Shown one piece after another: positions 33,443-42,061 of a DNA stretch of 64,000 nucleotides. The notes beneath the pieces are model-generated. The model worked only from the letters and a program-made list of their open reading frames with translations, was not told the DNA's origin and searched no databases. The stretch's first letter is position 1. The number at the start of each line of letters is the position of its first letter. Source of the stretch: Streptomyces scabichelini (GTDB lineage Bacteria; Actinomycetota; Actinomycetes; Streptomycetales; Streptomycetaceae); contig NZ_JAAKZY010000007.1 of NCBI RefSeq assembly GCF_011045015.1, positions 1-64,000 of the forward strand, given 5' to 3'. Made by a program: the position numbers and the translations under genes.

Positions 33443-33892
33443 ATGCCTCTTGAGGGCGAGTACGAGCCCAGCCCTGCGAAGTGGGTACGTGATCAGGTGG
33501 AGTTGATCGAGAGCTCCGGCGGAACCAAGGGGATGACGCATCAGGACACGGGACTGCCCGTGATCCTGCTGACCACCCGAGGTGCCAAGAGCGGCAAGCT
33601 ACGCAAGACCCCGCTCATGCGTGTGGAGCACGAGGGCACTTACGCCGTCGTTGCCTCGCTGGGCGGCGCACCCAAGCACCCGGTCTGGTATTACAACGTC
33701 AAGGCCAACCCCGAGGTCGAACTCCAGGACGGCACGGCGCGCAAGGACATGACGGCACGCGAAGTGACCGGCGAGGAAAAGGCGTTGTGGTGGGAGCGCG
33801 CCGTAGCGGCATACCCGCCGTACGCCGACTACCAGAAGAAGACCAGCCGAGAAATCCCGGTCTTCGTCCTGGAACCGACCGACGCCCCCTGA
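33443..33892 (+). CDS. F420-dependent (Ddn-type) nitroreductase family protein
   Basis: A 149-aa split-barrel protein of the deazaflavin-dependent nitroreductase family. Typical segments are [20 protein letters not shown], the phosphate-binding loop for F420, and [19 protein letters not shown]. Members use reduced F420 to reduce quinones, nitro compounds or unsaturated lactones. The substrate is unknown. The ATG at 33443 overlaps another ATG at 33438 in a different frame; the chosen frame gives the family N-terminus. Confidence 0.93.
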   Translation: MPLEGEYEPSPAKWVRDQVELIESSGGTKGMTHQDTGLPVILLTTRGAKSGKLRKTPLMRVEHEGTYAVVASLGGAPKHPVWYYNVKANPEVELQDGTARKDMTAREVTGEEKALWWERAVAAYPPYADYQKKTSREIPVFVLEPTDAP

Positions 33893-34456
33893 TCCGGCGA
33901 CCTCCGCCCACCGAGCCAGACGAGACGGTCACCGGAAACCGTGCCGCCCGTGACGCCGCGGGGCTCCCGTGCACGGCAACGGTCCTCGGCAGACCGGAGA
34001 GGCCCGACAGTCCGCCTGCGCCGCGGGGCGAGCCGGCCCCGGCCGACAGATCGGCACGGCAGCGCTCCGCGGGAAGTGCAGTACGAAAGGTGCGGGCCGT
34101 CCGTGGCTGGTCGCGCAGTTCCCCGCGCCCCTTACGGGGCGCGGTATCGCACCGGGCTTGACCAAGGCCGCTTAGCAGGCCCCGCGGGTCCGGCCGGGCT
34201 GGCACGGGAAAGCCGTTCCGGAAGGTTGACACGGTGGACACGGTCAGCCGATCCGGCAGACCAGTACCGGATGGAGAAGCGGCACGGACAGCCCGTACGG
34301 CAGCTCCGGCAGGAGCGGGACGGTGCAGTTCAAGCCGTTCGGTGGATCCGGTAGGAATGAACCGTCGTGCGCCGGGCACACGAGTCTCAGGCCCCGCCGC
34401 GCTCCCCCGTCGCGGCGGGGTCGCCCGCTGTCCGGCCCGGGAGGCAGACCCGCAGG
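33893..34456. other. 564-bp intergenic region without a gene
   Basis: Several open frames exist here but their codon use and composition look random, and none resembles a protein I know. The only recognisable content is the second copy of the dispersed hairpin element (34091-34146). It lies between the Ddn-like gene and the 3' end of the CDF gene. Confidence 0.7.
34091..34146 (+). repeat. dispersed intergenic hairpin element, copy 2
   Basis: Core GGCTGGTCGCGCAGTTCCCC, then CGCGCCCC TTAC GGGGCGCG. It is nearly identical to copies 1 and 3. Confidence 0.85.
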
Positions 34457-35449
34457 TCAGCCGCCGCGCGGCTCGCGTCGGCCGGCCCGCTTCGCGGTCG
34501 CCGCGTCCGTTACGTCGAGAAAGATCTGCTCGGCTTCCGGGATCGCGTGGGACACGGAGCGCTTGATGCGTTCGGCGACCAGTTCGACCTCTTCGCTGTC
34601 CAGGCCGGGGGTGAGGTCGACGCGGGCGGCCACCAGGGTCGAGTCCAGGCCGAGCTTCATGGTCAGCAGGGACTCCACGGAGTCGATCTCCGGCTGCGCC
34701 TCCAGCATCGCGCGGATACGGCGGCTGTGCTCGGGGTCGGTGGCACGGCCGATCAGCTGGTCGCGTGCGTCACGGCCCAGCCGGTACGCCACGTACACGA
34801 GCAGCGCCCCGATGGCGAGCGAGGCCAGTGCCTCCCAGACGACCTGTCCGGTGGTCATGTGGAGCGCCATCCCGGCGATCGCGAGGGTCACGCCGAGCAC
34901 GGCGGTGCCGTCCTCGGCGACGACCGTCCGCAGGGCCGGGTCACGGGCTCGGGAGGCGCCACCCTGTGTGCGCACCTGGTGCAGGGCGCGCAGCAGGGAG
35001 ATCCCCTCGGAGACCAGGGCGACCCCGAGTACCACGAGCCCCGCCACATAGCCTTCGTACGACTCCGAAGCCCCTCTGCGCAGGGCCTCGAAGCCCTGGA
35101 AGAAGGAGAAGCAGCCGCCCATCACGAAGATGCCGACGGCTGCCAGGAGCGACCAGAAGAAGCGTTCCTTGCCGTAGCCGAAGGGGTGCCGGCTGTCGGC
35201 GGGACGGCGGCTGCGGCGCAGGGCGGCCAGGAGGAAGACCTCGTTCATGCTGTCGGCCACGGAGTGCGCCGCCTCCGAGAGCAGCGCGGGCGAGCCCGCG
35301 ACCAGGCCGCCGACCGTCTTGGCCACGGCGATCACGACGTTCGCGGTCAGCGCCACCAGCACGGTGACACGGGTCCTGCGGTCCTCGCGGAGCGAGCTGG
35401 GGTTCCCCGCGGCCGGAGGCTGGGCAAGGGTCGGCGGCTTACCGTTCAC
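34457..35449 (-). CDS. cation diffusion facilitator family transporter
   Basis: A 330-aa CDF metal/proton antiporter with about six membrane segments and a cytoplasmic C-terminal metallochaperone-like domain. The metal site in helix II appears as SEAAHSVADSMNE (HxxxD) and the RHPFGYGKERFFWS loop is the family signature. The sequence is nearest the YdfM/YdbO-like branch. The likely cargo is a divalent metal such as Zn, Fe or Mn. The GTG at 35449 is the start; the gene is divergent from the quinone reductase gene at 35551. Confidence 0.94.
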   Translation of the reverse strand: MNGKPPTLAQPPAAGNPSSLREDRRTRVTVLVALTANVVIAVAKTVGGLVAGSPALLSEAAHSVADSMNEVFLLAALRRSRRPADSRHPFGYGKERFFWSLLAAVGIFVMGGCFSFFQGFEALRRGASESYEGYVAGLVVLGVALVSEGISLLRALHQVRTQGGASRARDPALRTVVAEDGTAVLGVTLAIAGMALHMTTGQVVWEALASLAIGALLVYVAYRLGRDARDQLIGRATDPEHSRRIRAMLEAQPEIDSVESLLTMKLGLDSTLVAARVDLTPGLDSEEVELVAERIKRSVSHAIPEAEQIFLDVTDAATAKRAGRREPRGG

Positions 35450-35550
35450 CTGGGCCGACTGCCCCGGTCGGGCGCCCTCACACGGAGGTGAGTGCGGATT
35501 TCCGGGGAACTCCTCTCACCAGGGCACACCTCAGGAAGGAGTCAGGCGCT

Positions 35551-36573
35551 ATGAACGCCACCGCCGGCAACGATGCGTACGGGAGGAAGTCGTTCAAGCG
35601 GTCCAAGAGCCACTTCGCGGACCGCATCACGACGGACGGCCGGGACGGCTGGCCGGTCGAGGCCGGCCGCTACCGGCTGGTCGTCAGCCGGGCCTGCCCC
35701 TGGGCGAGCCGCGCGGTGATCTCGCGGCGGCTGCTGGGGCTCGAGGACGCCCTGTCGCTGGCCATCGCCGATCCCATCCAGGACGACCGCAGCTGGCGCT
35801 TCACGCTGGATCCGGACGGCCGCGATCCGGTACTCGGCATCCGGTTCCTCAGCGAGGCGTACGACGCGCGCGAGACGGACTATCCGGGCGGCGTCAGTGT
35901 GCCCGCGATCGTGGACGTCCCCAGCGGCCGACTGGTCACCAACGACTTCCAGCAGATCACCCTGGACCTGGCCACCGAGTGGACGGCCCTGCACCGGGAC
36001 GGGGCACCCGACCTCTACCCCGCCCGGCTGCGCGACGAGATCGACGAGGTCATGAGGGAGGTGTACGAGGACGTCAACAACGGGGTGTACCGGGCCGGGT
36101 TCGCCACCGACCAGGAGGAGTACGCGGAGGCCTGTCGGCGGCTCTTCCGGCGGCTGGAGTTCCTGTCGCAGCGGCTCAGCCGCCGGCGCTACCTGGTCGG
36201 CGACACGATCACGGAGGCGGACATCCGACTGTTCACCACGCTGGTCCGCTTCGACGCCGTCTACCACGGCCACTTCAAGTGCAACCGCTGGAAGTTGACG
36301 GAGGATCAGGTGCTGTGGGCGTACGTCCGCGACCTCTACCAGACACCCGGCTTCGGGGACACCGTCGACTTCGACCACATCAAGCGGCACTACTACCAGG
36401 TCCACACGGGCATCAACCCGACCGGCATCGTGCCGCTCGGACCCGATCTGTCCGGCTGGCTGACGCCTCACAGCCGTGAGGAGCTCGGCGGCCGACCGTT
36501 CGGCGACGGGAGTCCGCCGGGGCCCGTGCCGGAGAACGAGCGGGTCCCGGCAGCCGGCCGGCCCCACACATGA
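35551..36573 (+). CDS. glutathionyl/mycothiol-dependent hydroquinone reductase (Xi-class GST)
   Basis: A 340-aa enzyme of the YqjG/ECM4 family. The catalytic Cys is in SRACPWASRAV. The FHSAVWIDxxDGW-like beginning, the DFQQITLDLATEW segment and the GST C-terminal helical domain (DTITEADIRLFTTLVRFDAVY) are all present. Such enzymes remove thiols from conjugated quinones; in Streptomyces mycothiol would replace glutathione (inference). The ATG at 35551 follows AGGAAGGAG. Its stop codon lies inside the first unit of a 14-bp tandem duplication. Confidence 0.93.
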   Translation: MNATAGNDAYGRKSFKRSKSHFADRITTDGRDGWPVEAGRYRLVVSRACPWASRAVISRRLLGLEDALSLAIADPIQDDRSWRFTLDPDGRDPVLGIRFLSEAYDARETDYPGGVSVPAIVDVPSGRLVTNDFQQITLDLATEWTALHRDGAPDLYPARLRDEIDEVMREVYEDVNNGVYRAGFATDQEEYAEACRRLFRRLEFLSQRLSRRRYLVGDTITEADIRLFTTLVRFDAVYHGHFKCNRWKLTEDQVLWAYVRDLYQTPGFGDTVDFDHIKRHYYQVHTGINPTGIVPLGPDLSGWLTPHSREELGGRPFGDGSPPGPVPENERVPAAGRPHT

Positions 36574-36633
36574 GGCCCCACACATGAGCCCCTCACATAA
36601 GCCCTGCTAAGCCCTGATATGCCCTGCGCATAA
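36560..36633. repeat. tandem repeat over the quinone-reductase stop codon
   Basis: Two perfect 14-bp units GGCCCCACACATGA (36560-36587), then decaying units GCCCCTCACATAA, GCCCTGCTAA, GCCCTGATAT and GCCCTGCGCATAA. The TGA of unit 1 is the stop codon of the upstream gene, and the array fills the gap to the next gene's ribosome site. Confidence 0.88.
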
Positions 36634-36643
36634 GGAGACAGCG

Positions 36644-36946
36644 ATGCCGAAGAAGAAAAAGATGAAGCTGCCCCTCGCCTACAAGCCCCTCGGGTTCGTG
36701 CTCGGCTGGACGAGCGGGGCGCTCGCCGGGCTGGCCTTCCAGAAGACATGGAAGGTGATACGGCATGAGGAGGACGCGCCCGACGCACTGGACAAGGACC
36801 GGAGTTGGGGCGAGATCCTGCTGGCCGCGGCCGTCCAGGGCGCCATCTTCGCCGTCGTCCGCAGTGCCGTGGACCGTTCGGGGGCCGCGTTCGTCGAGCG
36901 CAAGACCGGAGTGTGGCCGTCCGGCGACAAGGAGGGCCGCGACTGA
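36644..36946 (+). CDS. DUF4235 domain-containing small membrane protein
   Basis: A 100-aa protein with a very basic N-terminus (MPKKKKMKLPLAYKPLGF) and two hydrophobic segments (GWTSGALAGLAF; LLAAAVQGAIFAVVRSAV), the pattern of DUF4235 proteins. It is predicted to be an inner-membrane protein with both ends in the cytoplasm; function unknown. The ATG at 36644 follows AAGGAGA. It lies 70 bp after the quinone reductase gene. Confidence 0.93.
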   Translation: MPKKKKMKLPLAYKPLGFVLGWTSGALAGLAFQKTWKVIRHEEDAPDALDKDRSWGEILLAAAVQGAIFAVVRSAVDRSGAAFVERKTGVWPSGDKEGRD

Positions 36947-37009
36947 ACTCCCTTACCGTCCCGTAAGGTTGGCTTCCGGATCGGCGGCCGGAAGGCAGGG
37001 GAACAAACT

Positions 37010-37471
37010 GTGAAGAACCAGCCAGAAGTGGGCGACACCGTCGAGGACTTCACGCTGCCCGACGAGACCGGCGCCTCCCGGAAGCTGTCGGATCTCTTGG
37101 CCGAGGGTCCCGTCGTCCTCTTCTTCTATCCGGCCGCCCTCACACCCGGCTGCACCGCCGAGGCGTGCCACTTCCGTGATCTGGCCGCCGAGTTCGCCGC
37201 CGCCGGGGCGCGGCCGGTGGGGATCAGTGGTGATCCGGTCGACCGGCAGCAGGAGTTCGCGGGGAAGCACACCCTCGGGTTTCCGCTGCTGTCCGACCCG
37301 GAGGGCGTGATCCGTGAGCGGTTCGGTGTGAAGCGCGGCTTCTCGATGGCCCCCACGAAGCGGGTCACCTTCGTCATCTCCGAGGACCGGAAGGTACTCG
37401 AGGTGGTGCGCAGCGAGTTCAAGATGAGCGCGCACGCCGACCGCGCCCTGGCGGCACTGCGCTCGGCCTGA
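37010..37471 (+). CDS. bcp: thioredoxin-dependent peroxiredoxin (Bcp type)
   Basis: A 153-aa atypical 2-Cys peroxiredoxin. The peroxidatic Cys in ALTPGCTAEACHFRD is followed five residues later by the resolving Cys, as in the alpha2-type BCP subgroup. The fold segments FTLPDETGASRKLSDLL and VVLFFYPAA are standard. It reduces peroxides with electrons from thioredoxin. The GTG at 37010 is the start. The stop codon lies in the first unit of a 20-bp tandem repeat that fills the space to the convergent VOC gene. Confidence 0.95.
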   Translation: MKNQPEVGDTVEDFTLPDETGASRKLSDLLAEGPVVLFFYPAALTPGCTAEACHFRDLAAEFAAAGARPVGISGDPVDRQQEFAGKHTLGFPLLSDPEGVIRERFGVKRGFSMAPTKRVTFVISEDRKVLEVVRSEFKMSAHADRALAALRSA

Positions 37472-37560
37472 CCCGGCTGCGCTCGGCCTGACCCGGCTGC
37501 TCTGAGCCCGACTTGGGTGCGCTCAGCCCGACGTGGGTGTACTCAGCCCGACTTGGGCGC
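37461..37560. repeat. 20-bp tandem repeat joining two convergent genes
   Basis: Five exact 20-bp periods. Units 1 and 2 are identical (GCTCGGCCTGACCCGGCTGC), and units 3-5 are variants of GCTCAGCCCGACGTGGGTGT. Unit 1 contains the bcp stop codon and unit 5 contains the stop codon of the VOC gene on the other strand, so the array supplies both gene ends. Confidence 0.92.
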
Positions 37561-37935
37561 CGTGGCACGGGTACGGCGCAGGGTGAAGGAGTGGCCGGCC
37601 GGATCGGCGTATCCCCGCTCCTCGAACGGGCCGGACGCCTCCTTGGTGTCCAGCGGCCGCCCGCCGAGTGCCACGACCCTGCGCTCCGCCTCGTCGAGAT
37701 CGTCCACATGGAAGTCCAGGTGGACCTGCAGGGAGTTCTCGGGGCGCGGCCAGCTCGGCGGAGTGGCCGTCATGTCCCGGCGGAACGCCATGCGGGTCCC
37801 CTCGGCGCCCCTGATCTCCACGCGGTTCGCGGTCGCGTCCGTCTGCTCGGCCTCCAGCAGTTCCTTGTAGAACAAGGCGAGTTTCTCGGGTTCGGCACAG
37901 TCCAGTACCACGACGCCTGCCACCACCAGTGCCAT
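37543..37935 (-). CDS. VOC/glyoxalase-like family protein
   Basis: A 130-aa protein made of two beta-alpha-beta-beta-beta modules. VVVLDCAEPEKLALFYKELL and VHLDFHVDDLDEAERRVVALGG are characteristic, and YADPAGHSFTLRR closes the second module. Potential metal ligands (His and Glu) are only partly present, so enzymatic activity is uncertain. The ATG at 37935 follows CGGAGGAG. It is downstream of, and possibly cotranscribed with, the PNPOx-like gene 79 bp away. Its last codons are repeat-derived. Confidence 0.92.
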   Translation of the reverse strand: MALVVAGVVVLDCAEPEKLALFYKELLEAEQTDATANRVEIRGAEGTRMAFRRDMTATPPSWPRPENSLQVHLDFHVDDLDEAERRVVALGGRPLDTKEASGPFEERGYADPAGHSFTLRRTRATAPKSG

Positions 37936-38014
37936 GTCTCCTCCGTACGGGGCCCGAACGCGGCGGCGTTCCCGCCCGCCGCCCCGTCGTCTCCGGGTAC
38001 CCCGCGCCCCGGAA

Positions 38015-38470
38015 TCAGTCGTCCACGAGCCACCGACCGTCCCGCATGAGATCCCGGCCGACGAGCTCGTCCTCCTCACGCCAGGCCTGCACGCGCTGCG
38101 GGTGGATGCGAAAGTAGAGGTAGGCGGTGGTGAGTCGGCGCGGATCGAACCCCGTCTTGGTGGCGAAGGCGTCGCCCACTCCCTCGGGCAGCTCGTCGGG
38201 GGTCAGGGTTTCCACCGTGCCGTCGACGAGGATCACGTCACGGGTCTCGCCGATACCCAGGCGGGCCTTGCCGGTCGCCCGCAGATTGCGTCCGGTGGGG
38301 CTCGCGGCCGGGGTGGCGAGAAGCAGGGATGTGCCGTCCCAGAGGAAGGAGAGCGGTACCAGATACGGCGTTCCGTCCCCGGCCGTGGACACCCAGGTGT
38401 CGACGTCGTTCTCCAGCCGGTTCAGGGTGTCCTGTTTGCGCTGCTTCGGGGTGCGGGCGGGCGCGGTCAT
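38015..38470 (-). CDS. pyridoxamine 5'-phosphate oxidase family protein
   Basis: A 151-aa split beta-barrel flavin- or F420-binding protein. The pattern TWVSTAGDGTPYLVPLSFLW followed by LLLATPAASPTGRNLRATGKARLGIG is typical of the PNPOx-like/F420 group of actinobacteria. Function unknown, probably a cofactor-dependent reductase. The ATG at 38470 is used. It lies upstream of the VOC gene on the same strand. Confidence 0.92.
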   Translation of the reverse strand: MTAPARTPKQRKQDTLNRLENDVDTWVSTAGDGTPYLVPLSFLWDGTSLLLATPAASPTGRNLRATGKARLGIGETRDVILVDGTVETLTPDELPEGVGDAFATKTGFDPRRLTTAYLYFRIHPQRVQAWREEDELVGRDLMRDGRWLVDD

Positions 38471-38702
38471 CGCGGCAAGGCCTCCTACGTGCGAATTTCG
38501 CCAAGGTCGTCTGAAGAGTAACGAAGGTCACGAAGAAGTCACGATGGTCACGGCATAGATCATTTACGATCAGGGCAGTCTCGAAGCGTAATCGAGTCAA
38601 CTTTCGCCTCGGGAAACGCAGTTCGAGCCCTGGCGGGCGTCATGTCCGACGCTCGCTCGCAGGGTGGGGGGCCCTGTGAATCGTCTCCAAGAGAGGATGC
38701 GA

Positions 38703-39734
38703 ATGCCGCAGGACGTCAGATTCGACCTCCCCTTCACCACCCCCATCAGCGAGCATCTCGAGTACGCCCGGGCGCGTCATCTGCGCTGGGTCTGGGACCG
38801 GCGACTGGTCCGCAGCAAGGAAGGTTTCGAGGAGTACCGGTCCTGGGACCTGCCCCAGGCCGCCGCCCGTACGTATCCGCACGCTTCGGCCGAGGACATG
38901 GTCGTCCTCATGAACTGGTTCTCGCTGGCCTTCCTGTTCGACGACCAGTTCGACGCCGCCAGGCCGGACCGCGCCGACCGCATAGCGGAGGTCGCGCGCG
39001 AGCTCATCGTCACACCGCTGCGCCCCGCGGGCAGCACGCCCCGGGTGGACTGCCCGATCACGGTGGCCTGGGCGGAGGTCTGGGCGCACCTTTCGGAAGG
39101 CATGTCGCTGACGTGGCGTACGCGGTTCGCGGCCTCCTGGGGCCGGTTCCTCGTGGCGCACACCGAGGAGGTCGACCTGGCGGCCCGGGGCCTGGAGGGC
39201 ACGCTCGGCCTTGAGGAGTACGCCGAGTTCCGTCGCCGTACGGTCGGCATTCACCACAGCATCGACGCCGGTGAGCGCAGCCGCGGCTTCGAGGTTCCGG
39301 CGCAGGTGCAGGCCCATCCGCTGATGATCAGGATGCGGGATCTGGCCGCGGACACCATCGGGTTCATGAACGACATCCATTCCTTCGAGCGCGAGAAACG
39401 CAGAGGGGACGGACACAACCTGATAGCCGTCCTGCACCGGGAGCGCCGGTGCTCGTGGCAGGAGGCGGCCGACGAGGCGTTCCGGATGACCACGGACTGT
39501 CTCGACCGGTATCTCGAACTGGAGGCCCAGGTACCGAAGATGTGCGACGAACTGGACCTGGCAGAGGAAGAGCGCGGTCAGGTGCGGATGGGCGTCGAGG
39601 CCATCCAGCACTGGATCAACGGCAACTACGAGTGGGCGCTGACCTCGGGCCGGTACGCCGCCGACAAGGAAAGCCCGGCGGCCGCCGCCGAGTTGGCGGG
39701 CCGTGGATCGCTGGACGACCTGCTTGCGGTCTGA
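38703..39734 (+). CDS. class I terpene synthase (sesquiterpene cyclase type)
   Basis: A 343-aa terpene cyclase. The aspartate-rich motif is D80-DQFD, the NSE triad is N223-DIHSFERE (N223, S227, E231), and the C-terminal R317-Y318 pair that senses pyrophosphate is present. Length and spacing match bacterial sesquiterpene synthases acting on farnesyl diphosphate; it is not the two-domain geosmin synthase. The product cannot be predicted. The ATG at 38703 follows GAGAGG; upstream in-frame GTGs at 38664 and 38676 lack ribosome sites. It faces a P450 gene across a strong terminator, a common terpene/P450 pairing. Confidence 0.94.
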   Translation: MPQDVRFDLPFTTPISEHLEYARARHLRWVWDRRLVRSKEGFEEYRSWDLPQAAARTYPHASAEDMVVLMNWFSLAFLFDDQFDAARPDRADRIAEVARELIVTPLRPAGSTPRVDCPITVAWAEVWAHLSEGMSLTWRTRFAASWGRFLVAHTEEVDLAARGLEGTLGLEEYAEFRRRTVGIHHSIDAGERSRGFEVPAQVQAHPLMIRMRDLAADTIGFMNDIHSFEREKRRGDGHNLIAVLHRERRCSWQEAADEAFRMTTDCLDRYLELEAQVPKMCDELDLAEEERGQVRMGVEAIQHWINGNYEWALTSGRYAADKESPAAAAELAGRGSLDDLLAV

Positions 39735-39736
39735 CG

Positions 39737-39772
39737 CAGAGCACTTAGCAGAGCAATTAGTAGAGCACTTAC
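39737..39772. repeat. 12-bp tandem repeat after the terpene synthase gene
   Basis: Three units: CAGAGCACTTAG, CAGAGCAATTAG, TAGAGCACTTAC, starting two bases after the stop codon. Confidence 0.85.
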
Positions 39773-39789
39773 AGGTAGGTACAAAACCA

Positions 39790-39823
39790 TTCGGCCGGCC
39801 ACCCCCATGGGTGACCGGCCGAA
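39790..39823. terminator. bidirectional terminator between terpene synthase and P450
   Basis: A 15-bp stem (TTCGGCCGGCCACCC against GGGTGACCGGCCGAA, one mismatch) with loop CCAT. It lies between two convergent genes and can terminate both. Confidence 0.85.
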
Positions 39824-39850
39824 GCAACTCCTGAGCCGCCGTGCGGACTT

Positions 39851-41092
39851 CTACGCGGCGAACTCCACCGGCAGCCGGTCCAGTCGCGCCTCCCATGTGG
39901 ACGCCGTCGAGGTGAGTTCCTCCGGTGCCACCGCGAGGCGCAGGCCCGGCAGGCGGTGCAGCAGGACGTCGACGGCCGTCTCGATGATGGCCTGGCCGAT
40001 GTTCTGCCCCGGGCACTCGTGCGGGCCGCCGCTGAACGCGAGATGCGACTGGTTGCCGTGCACGGAGACGCCGACGTCGGGCCGGATCTCCGGGTCGACG
40101 TTGCCCGCGGTCAGGCCGAGGACCAGCAGGTCGCCCTCCTGGATGCGGTGTCCGCCCAGTTCGAGGTCGGCGGTGGCGAACCGGCCCGGCAGGACGGCCA
40201 GCGGCGGGGTGTTCCACATCACCTCCTCGACGACCGCGGAGATGTTCAGCTGCCCGCTGACCAGGCCGGCGAGCCGCGTGGTGTCGGTGAGGATCAGTTG
40301 CAGCACCCTGGCGAGGAGGTTGCTGGTGGTGGTGTGCGCGGCGATCAGCACCAGGCGCAGATGCTGGAGGATCTCGTCGTCGTCGAGGCCGGCGTGGTGT
40401 TCGAGCAGCCCGGTGGTGAAGTCGGAGCCCGGCTCCAGGCGCTTGCGCTCGGCGAGTTCGCCGAGGATCCGCAGGATGCGGTCGTTGTGGACGAGGGCTT
40501 CCGCACCGCCCTTGATCACCTGGGCGCAGGACTCGGCGAGCGTACGCCCCTCGCCCTGCGGGAGACCGAACAGCCGGGTCAGCACGAGCATCGGCAGATG
40601 CTCGGCGTACTCGGCCACGAGATCGGCGCTGCCCTCGTTCGCGAAGGCGTCGATCTGCTGGTTCGCGAAGTGCGTGACATGGCGACGGATGCCGCGGCTC
40701 GCCACGGCCTGAAGGTTGTCGGTGACGGCGCCGCGCAGCCTGCGGTGCGGTTCGCCGTCCTGGGACACGCAGTCGGGGCGCCAGCCCACCATCTGGAGCA
40801 GCGGTGAGGCCGTGTCGACGCGGCCCTCGGTCCAGTCCCGCCAGATCCGCGAATCGCGGGTGAACTGGCGGGGGTTGTCGAGCACCCGCCGGTTCTCCCG
40901 GTAGCCGAGGACCAGCCACGCGGGTACGTCGCCTTCGAGCAGTACCGGCGCGACGGGTCCGTGCTCCTTGCGCAGCCGGGCGTAGATGCCGTGCGGGTCG
41001 ACCGCCGCCTCGGGCCCGTAGAGGCGGGTGACGTCGGCTGCTCCGCCGTGTGCGACGGGGCAGCCCTTGGGAGCGTCGGGTTGGTCGGTCAT
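39851..41092 (-). CDS. cytochrome P450 of the conservon (CYP157-like, ExxR altered)
   Basis: A 413-aa P450. The haem loop FSGGPHECPGQ (Cys360) and the I-helix AAHTTTSN are intact. At the K-helix, where P450s have ExxR, the sequence is E290-V-M-W293, so the nearly invariant Arg is Trp. The same loss is known in the CYP157 family, whose genes sit in Streptomyces conservons. Substrate unknown. The ATG overlaps the stop of the cvnD gene by 4 bp, so it is part of the cvnABCD operon. It also faces the terpene synthase gene, leaving open a role in terpene oxidation. Confidence 0.93.
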   Translation of the reverse strand: MTDQPDAPKGCPVAHGGAADVTRLYGPEAAVDPHGIYARLRKEHGPVAPVLLEGDVPAWLVLGYRENRRVLDNPRQFTRDSRIWRDWTEGRVDTASPLLQMVGWRPDCVSQDGEPHRRLRGAVTDNLQAVASRGIRRHVTHFANQQIDAFANEGSADLVAEYAEHLPMLVLTRLFGLPQGEGRTLAESCAQVIKGGAEALVHNDRILRILGELAERKRLEPGSDFTTGLLEHHAGLDDDEILQHLRLVLIAAHTTTSNLLARVLQLILTDTTRLAGLVSGQLNISAVVEEVMWNTPPLAVLPGRFATADLELGGHRIQEGDLLVLGLTAGNVDPEIRPDVGVSVHGNQSHLAFSGGPHECPGQNIGQAIIETAVDVLLHRLPGLRLAVAPEELTSTASTWEARLDRLPVEFAA

Positions 41093-41709
41093 CGGGACTC
41101 CAGGGCGACGGCGGAGCGTTCCTTGAGGTGCCGTATCAGGGCGATGAGCACGTCACGGCTGGATGTCCGGTCGCGGGCGTCGCAGGCCACGATCGGGGTG
41201 TGCGGGGAGATGTCCAGGGCGTCCCTGATCTCTTCGATCGGGTGGTCCTTGGAGTCGGGGAAGACGTTCAGGGCGATGACGAAGGGGACGTTCTGCCGCT
41301 CCATCTCCTCGATGGCCCGGAAACTGGAGGCCAGCCGCCGTGTGTCGACCAGGACCACGGCGCCGAGCGCACCCTTGAACAAGCCGTTCCACAGGAACCA
41401 GAACCGTTCCTGGCCCGGCGTCCCGAACAGGTACAGCACCAGCCGGTCGTTGATGCCGATCTTCCCGAAGTCGAGGCTGACGGTGGTCTCCTGCTTGTCC
41501 GCCACCCCGATGAGGTTGTCGACGTCGACGCTGGCCTGGGTCAGCGTCTCCTCGGTGGTGAGCGGCTTGATGTCGCTGACCGAGCGGACCATGGTGGTCT
41601 TTCCGGTGCCGAATCCGCCGGCGATCATCACCTTCACCGAGCGGGCGCCGGCCGGCATGGTGCCGCCGGCCGGCTGCCGGTCGGGATGGTCAAAGCCTTT
41701 CAAGTCCAC
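41089..41709 (-). CDS. cvnD: conservon GTPase
   Basis: A 206-aa small GTP-binding protein of the CvnD group. The P-loop is GGFGTGKTT, the switch-II region is FGTPGQERFWFLW, and the base-recognition site is a variant (ALNVFPDSKD). In conservons it acts with the roadblock protein CvnB and the kinase-like CvnA at the membrane, in a system likened to eukaryotic G-protein coupling. The GTG at 41709 is preceded by GAGGAGG and overlaps the end of cvnC by 20 bp. Confidence 0.94.
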   Translation of the reverse strand: MDLKGFDHPDRQPAGGTMPAGARSVKVMIAGGFGTGKTTMVRSVSDIKPLTTEETLTQASVDVDNLIGVADKQETTVSLDFGKIGINDRLVLYLFGTPGQERFWFLWNGLFKGALGAVVLVDTRRLASSFRAIEEMERQNVPFVIALNVFPDSKDHPIEEIRDALDISPHTPIVACDARDRTSSRDVLIALIRHLKERSAVALESR

Positions 41710-42061
41710 TGAGTACCTCCTCAAGGAGCGCGAGGTCGGGCCCGCGACCGGCGCCGGACGCCGGGATGGGATCACGGGCTTCGATACGGCCTGCGTCCAG
41801 CAGATCGGCCAGGAGCACCGCGAGAATGTTGAACGGCAATCCGAGGTGGGCGCCGAGTTCGGCCACCGACAACGGATCGCGGCAGCGCCGGAGGATCTCC
41901 TCGTGCTCGTGCTGCATGCCGGGGACGGCGGCGGCGCGGGAGATGATGAGGGTCGCCACGTCAAGGCTCGACGCCGAACCGCCCGGTCCGCTGCGGCCGC
42001 CCGTGAGGACGTAGTAGCGCTCCAGACCGGACGGGTTCAGGGGTCGGCTGGGACCACTCAT
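41690..42061 (-). CDS. cvnC: conservon DUF742 protein
   Basis: A 123-aa DUF742 protein. RYYVLTGGRS at the N-terminus and the winged-helix-like PLSVAELGAHLGLPFNILAV segment are diagnostic. CvnC proteins are proposed to link the GTPase to regulation, but their biochemical role is unknown. The start overlaps the stop of cvnB by 4 bp. Confidence 0.94.
   Translation of the reverse strand: MSGPSRPLNPSGLERYYVLTGGRSGPGGSASSLDVATLIISRAAAVPGMQHEHEEILRRCRDPLSVAELGAHLGLPFNILAVLLADLLDAGRIEARDPIPASGAGRGPDLALLEEVLSGLERL

Noticed and set aside
33893..34456. Several 60-240 codon frames in the intergenic region
   Set aside because: Random composition, no ribosome sites, and they run through the dispersed hairpin element.
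38703..39734. Geosmin or 2-methylisoborneol synthase
   Set aside because: The protein is a single-domain enzyme of 343 aa. There is no second cyclase domain as in geosmin synthase and no adjacent methyltransferase as in the 2-MIB pathway.
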